Of a DNA stretch of 54,244 nt, positions 1 to 6,308 are shown one piece after another. The notes beneath the pieces were generated by a model, which was not told where the DNA came from, did no database searches, and saw only the letters and a list, made by a program, of their open reading frames with translations. The DNA lies in the NCBI RefSeq assembly GCF_001544555.2, contig NZ_FCOK02000068.1, forward strand, positions 1 through 54,244, written 5' to 3'. The DNA comes from Caballeronia udeis (GTDB lineage: Bacteria; Pseudomonadota; Gammaproteobacteria; Burkholderiales; Burkholderiaceae). The position numbers and the translations under genes are program-made. Position 1 is the first letter of the stretch, and each line of letters opens with the position of its first letter.

Positions 1-81
1 GTTGCCGCGGTTTGCGGGTTGATTGCAACACTCGTTCTGTATCGATCCACGGAAGCGCGCAGCCAGTACAAGACCGCCTGA
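1..81 (+). CDS. C-terminal end of a membrane transporter (partial)
   Basis: Only the last 26 codons and the TGA stop lie in the window. They read as a hydrophobic stretch (VAAVCGLIATLVLY) followed by a short charged tail (RSTEARSQYKTA). This is what the last membrane helix and cytoplasmic tail of a multi-pass inner-membrane protein look like, and major facilitator transporters often end this way. The family cannot be proved from so little sequence. A strong hairpin terminator follows 20 bases later, which supports a real gene end here. Confidence 0.45.
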   Translation, partial: VAAVCGLIATLVLYRSTEARSQYKTA

Positions 82-100
82 TATTGCGGGCTTCAAAACT

Positions 101-135
101 AAAAATCCCTCGCGAATGAATGGCGAGGGATTTTT
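101..135. terminator. Bidirectional rho-independent terminator
   Basis: A perfect 13-bp inverted repeat (AAAAATCCCTCGC at 101-113 with its complement at 123-135) encloses a 9-base loop. The A-run on one side and T-run on the other make it work in both directions. It separates the forward partial gene from the reverse TPR gene, which converge here. Confidence 0.85.
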
Positions 136-171
136 GCTTGTGAGCTCAATGGTTTTGAAGCCGCTCGCGCT

Positions 172-2028
172 TTACGAAGCACCTATTGCGCTCGCCACGC
201 GCCCAATCACGTCGTCCCATGCACCGGGTTTCGGTTGCCGGAACAAGCGGGCTTTCGGATACCACGGGGTTGATGCGGTGTCGATACCCCAGCGCCAGTC
301 CGCGGCGAACGGCAGCATCAGCCATAGCGGTTTTCCCAGCGCGCCGGTCAGGTGGGCGAGGGCGGTATCGACTGACACCACGCCATCCAGCCGATCCACG
401 ATCGCGGCGGTATCCGCGAAATTCTCAAGCTTGCCCTCGAGCCGCTGAATGAAGCGCGCGCGCGGATGGGTATCGAGGAACGCGCGCTCTTCGTCTGTCA
501 GCGCGGGCTGCAGCACAATCCAGTCGATGCCTTCCAGCCTGAACAACGGTTCGAGCACGCCAAGCGGCGCCGAGCGTGTTTCGCCCGGTTGAATGCGTCC
601 GGACCATGCAATACCCAGCTTGCGTTTCGACTGACCGCCGAGCGAGCCGCGCCACTTCTTCCGGTACGCAGTCGGTACCACGAGATACGGCGTGCGTGCC
701 GGCACCTCCTCGGCATTCGATACACCCAGTGCCAGCGGCAAGCTCAGCAACGGCGAGAACGCGTGTGCATCGACGGGCGTGGTTGCATTGGCCCGGCTCA
801 TCAGCAAGACGCCCGCCGTGTGCGCCGCCGGCTCCAGCAGCGCGACGAGTTCGGGCTGCACTTCCAGCACGATCTGGCCGACGAGCTTGGCCGCGAAGGG
901 GACGAAACGGACGAATTGCAAGGTATCGCCGAAACCTTGTTCCGCCCGAATCCACAGCGTCTGGCGCGGCAGCGGTTCGCCCTTCCAGCTCGGCGTTGAG
1001 GAGGGCAGCGTGATGCCCGGCGTGTGCAGGCGCCACTCGTAGGCGGCGAGGCCCCGCATGTAATCGCCTAGTGCCAGCAGCGTCAGCGCCCGGTTCAGAT
1101 TTGCAGCGACAAGGCCGGGATCGAGGCGCAAAGCCTGCTCGAAGGCACGCAGCGCAGGTTTGTGTGCACCGAGCGCCAGATGCGCATTACCGAGGCCAAC
1201 CCATGCAACGCCGTATTTCGGATCGAGCCCGACCGCGCGCTCGAATTGCGGCAACGCTGCCTCGTGCGAGCCGATCCCCGCAAGCGCATGACCCAGGCCA
1301 AAATGCGCCGGCGCGAATTGCGGGTGCATGCGCAGCACTTTCTGGAGCACCGGCACGGCTTCGTGCGGACGGCCGACGGCATCGAGGAGATTGCCCAGGT
1401 TGAAATGCGCCGCGACATAGTTCGGTTCGGCGGCAATCGCGGCGCGGAATTGCTCGATCGCGCCGTGGGTGTCGCCGAGCGTATTGAGCGCCATGCCGAG
1501 ATTGTTGTGCGCGCCCGCGTGGCCGGGACGGATCTGCAGCGCACGGCGGAATGCCTTCGCGCCTTCTTCATAGCGGCGCATGCCGAGCAGCGCATTGCCG
1601 AAGTTGTTCCAGATCGCGGCGTCCAGGGGCTGCAGGCGCAGCGCTTTTTCGAAGGCGTCGGCGGCGTCTTCGTGGCGGCCAGCCGCCGCGTACGCATTGC
1701 CCAGGTTGTACTGCGCAAGCGAAAAATCGGGTTGCAGATGCAGCGCGTTGCGGAATCGCTCAATGGCGTCGTCGATCCGGCCCAGCGCTTTCAGCGCGTT
1801 GCCAAGGTTGAGCTGCAGACCGGCGTCGGCGGGGCGCAGGTCCACTGCGCGACGCACCAGTTCGGCTGCTTCCGCGTGCTGGCCCTGTTGATGGCGCAGC
1901 ACGCCGAGCAGGTGAAGTGCGTCGACGTGGGAGGGCTCAGCGGCAAGCGCGGCCTGATAGTCGCGTTCCGCTTCGGTGAGGCGGCCATCGCGATGCGCCG
2001 CGAAGCCACGCGCAAAAACTGTATCCAT
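172..2028 (-). CDS. TPR repeat protein with C-terminal glycosyltransferase-like domain
   Basis: A 618-residue protein. Residues about 1-330 are a run of 34-residue tetratricopeptide repeats with the usual pattern (for example LNLGNALKALGRIDDAIERF). Residues about 350-618 resemble the GT-B, heptosyltransferase (GT9)-like domain found behind TPRs in many proteobacterial proteins: RAEQGFGDTLQFVRFVPFA, GIAWSGR and near the end VSVDTALAHLTGALGKPLWLMLP. There is no signal peptide or membrane segment, so it should be cytoplasmic. A role in sugar transfer to a protein or surface polymer is inferred from the fold; substrate and donor are unknown. It is a single gene convergent with the upstream transporter. 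No polysaccharide cluster surrounds it. Confidence 0.8.
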   Translation of the reverse strand: MDTVFARGFAAHRDGRLTEAERDYQAALAAEPSHVDALHLLGVLRHQQGQHAEAAELVRRAVDLRPADAGLQLNLGNALKALGRIDDAIERFRNALHLQPDFSLAQYNLGNAYAAAGRHEDAADAFEKALRLQPLDAAIWNNFGNALLGMRRYEEGAKAFRRALQIRPGHAGAHNNLGMALNTLGDTHGAIEQFRAAIAAEPNYVAAHFNLGNLLDAVGRPHEAVPVLQKVLRMHPQFAPAHFGLGHALAGIGSHEAALPQFERAVGLDPKYGVAWVGLGNAHLALGAHKPALRAFEQALRLDPGLVAANLNRALTLLALGDYMRGLAAYEWRLHTPGITLPSSTPSWKGEPLPRQTLWIRAEQGFGDTLQFVRFVPFAAKLVGQIVLEVQPELVALLEPAAHTAGVLLMSRANATTPVDAHAFSPLLSLPLALGVSNAEEVPARTPYLVVPTAYRKKWRGSLGGQSKRKLGIAWSGRIQPGETRSAPLGVLEPLFRLEGIDWIVLQPALTDEERAFLDTHPRARFIQRLEGKLENFADTAAIVDRLDGVVSVDTALAHLTGALGKPLWLMLPFAADWRWGIDTASTPWYPKARLFRQPKPGAWDDVIGRVASAIGAS

Positions 2029-2092
2029 TGAGGAAAATCGAATGCAAACGCCGCATTTTTACACACGTTCGCCGCCGATCACGAATTTTGCG

Positions 2093-2137
2093 TTGACGCA
2101 CCCGGATTCATTTCTGTAACATATGAACACTTGTTCA
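2093..2137 (+). promoter_or_regulatory. Promoter and ArsR-type 12-2-12 operator of the metal-efflux operon
   Basis: TTGACG (2093-2098) and TGTAAC (2115-2120) make a plausible -35/-10 pair 16 bases apart. Directly after it lies TGAACACTTGTTCA (2124-2137), a perfect 6-2-6 inverted repeat that matches the core of SmtB/CzrA-type operators. A second, overlapping repeat (AACACTTG-TT-CAAGTGTT) covers 2126-2143. The transcription start would fall inside the operator, as expected for steric repression by a metal-sensing ArsR protein. Confidence 0.6.
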
Positions 2138-2485
2138 AGTGTTGGCTGGTCTATTTTGTCCTCTCCCTTTGTAGCAACCGATGAGCGGGTTGTCCCGCTC
2201 GCTGACCTGTTCCGCCTGCTGGGCGATCCCACGCGCTTGCGGATTGTGCTGACGTGCGTTGACCGGCGCTGCGCGGTGGGGGCAATTGCGGAATCGCTGG
2301 GATTGTCGGCGTCGCTGGTCAGTCATCACCTGCGTTTATTGCGGGCGGCGCGGATCGTACGCGCCGAGCGTGAAGGCAAGCAGGTTTTCTATCTCGCCGC
2401 CGATAACCACATCAGCGGCATGCTGGCCGAATTGCTCGAGCACGTCGCCGAGCCGCAGGCCGACTTCCGACCGGATAACGAATAA
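2123..2485 (+). CDS. ArsR/SmtB-family metal-responsive repressor
   Basis: A 120-residue winged-helix protein with the ArsR signature LFRLLGDPTRLRIVLTCVDRRCAVGAIAESLGLSASLVSHHLRLLRAARIV; the recognition helix is SASLVSHHLRLL. Family members repress metal efflux genes and let go of DNA when metal binds. The adjoining CDF exporter begins on the base after this stop codon, so the two are one operon and the effector is probably Zn, Co, Cd or Ni (inference). The start is uncertain: the ATG at 2123 lies inside the operator and upstream of the predicted transcript start. A TTG at 2156, giving MSSPFVATDERVV, is the alternative, but neither has a clear ribosome-binding site. Confidence 0.85.
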   Translation: MNTCSSVGWSILSSPFVATDERVVPLADLFRLLGDPTRLRIVLTCVDRRCAVGAIAESLGLSASLVSHHLRLLRAARIVRAEREGKQVFYLAADNHISGMLAELLEHVAEPQADFRPDNE

Positions 2486-3544
2486 ATGGAACCTCAATCG
2501 AAGCACCCGCACGAGCACGCGGATGGTCATGAGCACGACCATGACCACGACCACGCTCATGACCATCATGACCACGGCCACAAGCATGAGCCGAGTCACG
2601 TGCATAACCACGGCGCCGGCGGACACCATCACCATCACGCGCCGCAAGCAGGACAGGGCCGTGCGTTCGCGATCGCGGTCGGGCTGAACATGCTGATCGT
2701 GGTGGTGCAAGCCGTGTACGGTTTCATCGCTCATTCCACCGCGCTGCTCGCCGACGCGGGCCACAATCTCTCCGATGTCCTCGGCCTGCTGCTCGCCTGG
2801 GGCGCTGTCTGGCTCGGCACGCGCAAACCGTCGGAGCGCTACACCTTCGGACTAGGCAGCTCGTCAATCCTTGCATCGCTCGCCAATGCCGCGCTGCTGC
2901 TGTTCGCGTGCGGCGCGATCGTGCTCGAAGCCGTGCAGCGCCTGCTGAATCCTGCGCCTGTCGCGGGGCTGGATGTGTTTATGGTTGCAACGCTCGGCAT
3001 GGTCGTGAACGGTTTCTCGGCATGGCTCTTCATGCGCGGCAGCAAGGAGGACCTGAACGTTCGCGGCGCCTTCCTGCACATGGCTGCCGACGCCGGTATC
3101 TCCGCGGCGGTTGCCATCAGCGGCCTCGTGATCCTGTTCACCGGCGCGAACTGGCTCGATCCGGTCATGAGCATCGTGGTGGTCGGCGTGATCGTGGTGG
3201 GCACGTGGGGCCTCGGCCGCGACGCCATGCGCCTCGCGATGGGCGCGGTTCCGCCGGGCGTGGACAAGCCGGGTATCGAACGGTATCTGGCGGGTGTGCC
3301 GGGCGTCACCGACGTCCACGATCTCCACGTCTGGGCGCTGTCCACCACGGAGAACGCAATGACGGCGCATCTGGTGATGCCGGACGGCCATCCCGGCGAT
3401 GTTTTCGTGGACGGCATCGTGGCGACCCTGCGCCGCGATCACGCGATGAACCACGCCACGCTTCAGGTGGAGCGAGGCACGACTGAGCATCGTTGCGCGC
3501 TGCACGAACGTTCGCCCGCGCAGCCTCAGGCCCACACGCATTGA
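2486..3544 (+). CDS. Cation diffusion facilitator metal exporter (CzcD/ZitB type)
   Basis: A 352-residue inner-membrane proton/divalent cation antiporter. Residues 1-51 form a cytoplasmic tail with 22 histidines, a metal buffer or sensor typical of Zn and Co transporters. About six membrane helices follow. The HxxxD metal-site pairs are visible in helix 2 (ADAGHNLSDVLG) and helix 5 (HMAADAGISA). The C-terminal cytoplasmic domain (about 270-340, VTDVHDLHVWALSTTENAMTAHLV) is the usual CDF dimerisation fold. A shorter His-rich segment ends the protein. The gene starts immediately after the ArsR stop, so it is probably translationally coupled and induced by its metal. The exact substrate cannot be read from the sequence. 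Confidence 0.92.
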   Translation: MEPQSKHPHEHADGHEHDHDHDHAHDHHDHGHKHEPSHVHNHGAGGHHHHHAPQAGQGRAFAIAVGLNMLIVVVQAVYGFIAHSTALLADAGHNLSDVLGLLLAWGAVWLGTRKPSERYTFGLGSSSILASLANAALLLFACGAIVLEAVQRLLNPAPVAGLDVFMVATLGMVVNGFSAWLFMRGSKEDLNVRGAFLHMAADAGISAAVAISGLVILFTGANWLDPVMSIVVVGVIVVGTWGLGRDAMRLAMGAVPPGVDKPGIERYLAGVPGVTDVHDLHVWALSTTENAMTAHLVMPDGHPGDVFVDGIVATLRRDHAMNHATLQVERGTTEHRCALHERSPAQPQAHTH

Positions 3545-3622
3545 GTGAGCGATTGCGTGAGCGGTCGTTTGGACGAGACGACCGGCGTACACTTGGCAGT
3601 GTGCAGTTTGAGGGAGACGCGC

Positions 3623-5344
3623 ATGCTCGCGCAGACGCCGAATCGACACAAGGTCCTCGATGTGCCGCCGGTTCTGATCGCCGGCGCCGGTCCGACGGGC
3701 CTCGCCGCCGCGATGAGTTTGTCCCGTGCCGGTATTCCGGTGCGTCTCATCGACAAAGCCCCCGAACCTTCGCCGTGGTCGCGCGCCATCGGCATCCAGG
3801 CACGTACGCTTGAACTTTTCGAGCAGCATCGGCTGGTTGAGCCGTTTCTCGAACTCGGGCATCGGGCGCGTGTCGCGAACCTCTATTCGAACGGTCAGCG
3901 CCTCGCGCGGCTCGACTTCGATCCCTTGCAAACGCGGTATCCGTATCTGCTGTTCCTCGATCAATCCGTCACCGAACGCCTGATGACGGAGCACCTTGCG
4001 TCGTTCGGCGTACGCGTTGAACGAGGCGTGGAATTGATGCGTTTCCGGCAAGGATCGGCGGGGCTGGAGGCGGCTCTGCGGCATCGGAACGGCGCCGAAG
4101 AATCCATTCGCCCGTCTTATCTGATCGGCGCGGATGGTGCGCACAGCACGGTGCGGCATGGTCTGGACATCGAGTTCATCGGCAAGACCTTCGAGCAAAC
4201 TTTCCTGCTCGCCGATCTTCAGGTCGACACCGAATGGCCCGACGACGAATTCCATATCTTCGCGTCCGGCGAGGGAATTGCGACCTTGTTTCCGATGGGC
4301 GGCGGCCGCGCGCGCCTGATCGCGGACAAGCGCGCGACGTCCGGCGCGACTGCGGATGACGCCGCGAAAAGTCTGGAAGAAATGGGGGCGCCGACGCTCG
4401 ACGATTGCCGCGCAATTATCGAGCGTCGCATTCATCATCGTGTGACGGCGACGAGCCTCCAGTGGTCGTCATGTTTTCATCTGAATAACCGGATGGCCGA
4501 CCAACTGCGCTCAGGCCGTATTTTTCTCGCCGGCGACGCCGCGCATGTCCATAGTCCGGCCGGCGCGCAGGGCATGAACACGGGCATTCAGGAGGCGTTC
4601 AACCTCGGCTGGAAGATTGCGCGGATGCTGGCCGGGGTCGCGCCGGATCGCTTGCTGGATACGTACCACGACGAGCGTCATCCGATCGAGCGCGAAGTGC
4701 TGCGGCAATCCAGTTTCATGACGCAAATGGCGGCTGCGGAGCATGGGCCGATGAAGCTGATCCGCGATCACGTGATGCCTGCGTTATCGGCGATCGGCCC
4801 GTTGCGCGATGCCGCGCGGCGCACGGTCAGCGAGTTGTCGATCCAATACCGGCGCAGTCCGCTTACGCTGGATCGCTCGCTCGACGGCGGTCCGCGAGCG
4901 GGCGACCGCGCGCCGGACGCGTGGGTGCATGTGTTGGATGGTCCGCTCGGACGGGCGCCGGGCGTGGGCTGTCTGTTCGATCTCCACGATCCGGCGTGTT
5001 TCTCGTTGTTCCTGCTCGTGAGTCCGTCGCCGGAAGACGATATTGCGCTGGCGCCCGCGACGCTCACCATCGCGCATGCTGTACGCGACAAGGATCTGGA
5101 CGAACTGGCGGTGTTGGTGGAAGAAGTGTTGCCGAATACCGTGCGCGTGTGGCGTATCACCGATAACGACAGCGACAGCGCGCGCTCGCTGACCGATGCG
5201 TACGGGCGCACGCGGCCGTGCTTTTATCTCGTGCGCCCGGATGGATATGTTGCCGCGAGAGGGCGTGCGCCGTCGGATACGCAGGCGCTGCTGCGGCATT
5301 GCGAAACGTGGTTTGGTTCGACGCAGCCGCGAGGGGAGGAGTGA
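3623..5344 (+). CDS. FAD-dependent aromatic monooxygenase (PheA/TfdB family)
   Basis: A 573-residue flavoprotein hydroxylase of the class that uses NAD(P)H and O2 to hydroxylate aromatic substrates. The N-terminal dinucleotide motif GAGPTG is near residue 21, and the second FAD motif GRIFLAGDAAHVHSPAGAQGMN is near residue 300. The last 170 residues look like the thioredoxin-like domain found at the end of phenol-hydroxylase-type enzymes. The ATG at 3623 is preceded by GAGGGAG, so it is preferred over the GTG at 3545 that abuts the CDF gene. It follows the metal-efflux operon in the same direction but has no obvious functional link to it, and no ring-cleavage genes are nearby. The substrate is unknown. 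Confidence 0.85.
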   Translation: MLAQTPNRHKVLDVPPVLIAGAGPTGLAAAMSLSRAGIPVRLIDKAPEPSPWSRAIGIQARTLELFEQHRLVEPFLELGHRARVANLYSNGQRLARLDFDPLQTRYPYLLFLDQSVTERLMTEHLASFGVRVERGVELMRFRQGSAGLEAALRHRNGAEESIRPSYLIGADGAHSTVRHGLDIEFIGKTFEQTFLLADLQVDTEWPDDEFHIFASGEGIATLFPMGGGRARLIADKRATSGATADDAAKSLEEMGAPTLDDCRAIIERRIHHRVTATSLQWSSCFHLNNRMADQLRSGRIFLAGDAAHVHSPAGAQGMNTGIQEAFNLGWKIARMLAGVAPDRLLDTYHDERHPIEREVLRQSSFMTQMAAAEHGPMKLIRDHVMPALSAIGPLRDAARRTVSELSIQYRRSPLTLDRSLDGGPRAGDRAPDAWVHVLDGPLGRAPGVGCLFDLHDPACFSLFLLVSPSPEDDIALAPATLTIAHAVRDKDLDELAVLVEEVLPNTVRVWRITDNDSDSARSLTDAYGRTRPCFYLVRPDGYVAARGRAPSDTQALLRHCETWFGSTQPRGEE

Positions 5345-5395
5345 GGGGGGGTTAGGCGATGACCTTCATCGGGGGCAATGCAATAGCTTCAGAAA

Positions 5396-5683
5396 TCAGC
5401 GGTCCTCACGCTGGCTGAAAATACGCACCACACCTATCTCATTGCGCGACAAGTCGAACTCAAAGCGTATCTCGTACCTGCTCACGAAAGCCCTTCGAAT
5501 GTCTGCCGGCGCAAACTGCGGTAACGCCACGGCGAGACCGGGGTTGTTCGCGACGAAGTCAGCTCCGTCGATCAACTCAATAGTGCTCTGTGCGGCTACG
5601 CTTGGGTTATTGAGAGCGATGAAGTCATGCAAGCGTTTCAAATCGTCCAGCGCCTCCTGGGACCATGTGATGTTAAGCGCCAC
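5396..5683 (-). CDS. Toxin of the ParE/RelE family
   Basis: A 95-residue basic protein with the ParE/RelE pattern: WSQEALDDLKRLHDFIALNNPSVA at the N-terminus and RRAFVSRYEIRFEFDLSRNEIGVVRIFSQREDR at the C-terminus. Family members either inhibit gyrase (ParE) or cleave mRNA on ribosomes (RelE); the sequence alone does not say which. It overlaps the upstream antitoxin gene by 11 bases, the usual translationally coupled antitoxin-toxin order. The gene converges on the monooxygenase gene, 51 bases away, without a recognisable terminator. Confidence 0.85.
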   Translation of the reverse strand: MALNITWSQEALDDLKRLHDFIALNNPSVAAQSTIELIDGADFVANNPGLAVALPQFAPADIRRAFVSRYEIRFEFDLSRNEIGVVRIFSQREDR

Positions 5684-5945
5684 GCTTCGATTTCGGTAAC
5701 GGCAGAGGTTTATCCGTGTTCAAGCTCTCGGCCCACGCTTTTACCTCAGCGTGAGGAATGCCCGCGCCGGCGCGTAGGCTCGCCATACCGTCACGGGTTA
5801 AGCGATCACGCGTGTCTTCGAGCTCAACAAATTGTTCGAGCGCTTTGCTGATCAACCAACCGCGTGGCCGATCCAGCCTTTTCGCGAGTTCGTCTACGCG
5901 CTCCGCCAGCACGTCGTCCACGTGCGCAGTCATTGTTCGAGGCAT
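5673..5945 (-). CDS. RHH (CopG-type) antitoxin
   Basis: A 90-residue protein that starts MPRTMTAHVDDVLAERVDELAKRLDRPRGWLISKALEQFV, the beta-strand/helix/helix layout of a ribbon-helix-helix DNA-binding domain. The C-terminal half (about 50-90) should be the toxin-wrapping segment. A strong AGGAGG ribosome-binding site precedes the ATG. It should neutralise the downstream ParE/RelE toxin and, with it, repress the operon by binding the large inverted repeat just upstream. The pair sits between two unrelated transcription units, as expected for a mobile module, although no attachment site or transposon end is visible. Confidence 0.85.
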   Translation of the reverse strand: MPRTMTAHVDDVLAERVDELAKRLDRPRGWLISKALEQFVELEDTRDRLTRDGMASLRAGAGIPHAEVKAWAESLNTDKPLPLPKSKRGA

Positions 5946-5954
5946 AGTGCCTCC

Positions 5955-6001
5955 TTAATCAAGTTTAATCGGCATGATTATAGTCGATTAAACTTGATTA
6001 A
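5955..6001. promoter_or_regulatory. Operator of the toxin-antitoxin operon (17-bp inverted repeat)
   Basis: TTAATCAAGTTTAATCG (5955-5971) is repeated exactly in inverted orientation at 5985-6001, with a 13-base spacer. Each arm also holds TTAATC twice in direct orientation, so there are at least four GATTA/TAATC units, with a further GATTA in the spacer. It ends 9 bases before the antitoxin ATG. This is the repeated half-site layout on which RHH dimers bind cooperatively, and it is far more AT-rich than its surroundings. Confidence 0.8.
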
Positions 6002-6010
6002 AGGTTGACG

Positions 6011-6039
6011 AAAAAAATGGACCGCCCGAGGAGGTCCAT
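6011..6039 (-). terminator. Terminator of the fds operon
   Basis: Read on the reverse strand, ATGGACC pairs with GGTCCAT (7 bp, 9-base loop) and is followed by a run of T. It lies 22 bases after the fdsD stop and ends transcription just before the toxin-antitoxin operator. Confidence 0.8.
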
Positions 6040-6060
6040 TCAGGAAAGTGTCGGTACCAG

Positions 6061-6306
6061 CTATGCCACCACCCCCGCCGGCGTCAACGCCACCCGATGT
6101 TTCGTCAGCGCTTCCACCACGATCGGTTCAAGCTCGGAAGCAATGCCCGGATCGTCCAGCCCGTTGAGCAGCGCAATCCGCATCCGGGGCGCCCAGAACC
6201 GGTGAATGTGATCGGCGACGCCATCCACCGCTTCTGCACGATCCGGCATCGAATCGAAGAATTCACCGATCTGGTTCGCCATCTCGACCAGGCTGTTCAC
6301 ATCCAT
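6061..6306 (-). CDS. fdsD: Formate dehydrogenase delta subunit (FdsD)
   Basis: An 81-residue protein matching the FdsD family: MDVNSLVEMANQIGEFFDSMPDRAEAVDGVADHIHRFWAPRMRIALLNGL. It is the smallest gene of NAD-linked formate dehydrogenase operons; its product is thought to help assemble or stabilise the enzyme rather than carry a cofactor. It begins 2 bases after the fdsA stop. In the Cupriavidus operon fdsC lies between fdsA and fdsD, but here there is no room for it. It is the last gene of the operon. Confidence 0.88.
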   Translation of the reverse strand: MDVNSLVEMANQIGEFFDSMPDRAEAVDGVADHIHRFWAPRMRIALLNGLDDPGIASELEPIVVEALTKHRVALTPAGVVA

Positions 6307-6308
6307 GA

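Noticed and set aside
2500..2640. Short tandem DNA repeats suggesting a CRISPR or satellite
   Set aside because: They code for the His-rich tail of the CDF protein; there are no spacers or regular repeat units.
2864..4438. A 524-codon reverse open frame across the CDF and monooxygenase genes
   Set aside because: It crosses two well-supported genes and their boundary, and its product is Arg/His-rich with no domain.
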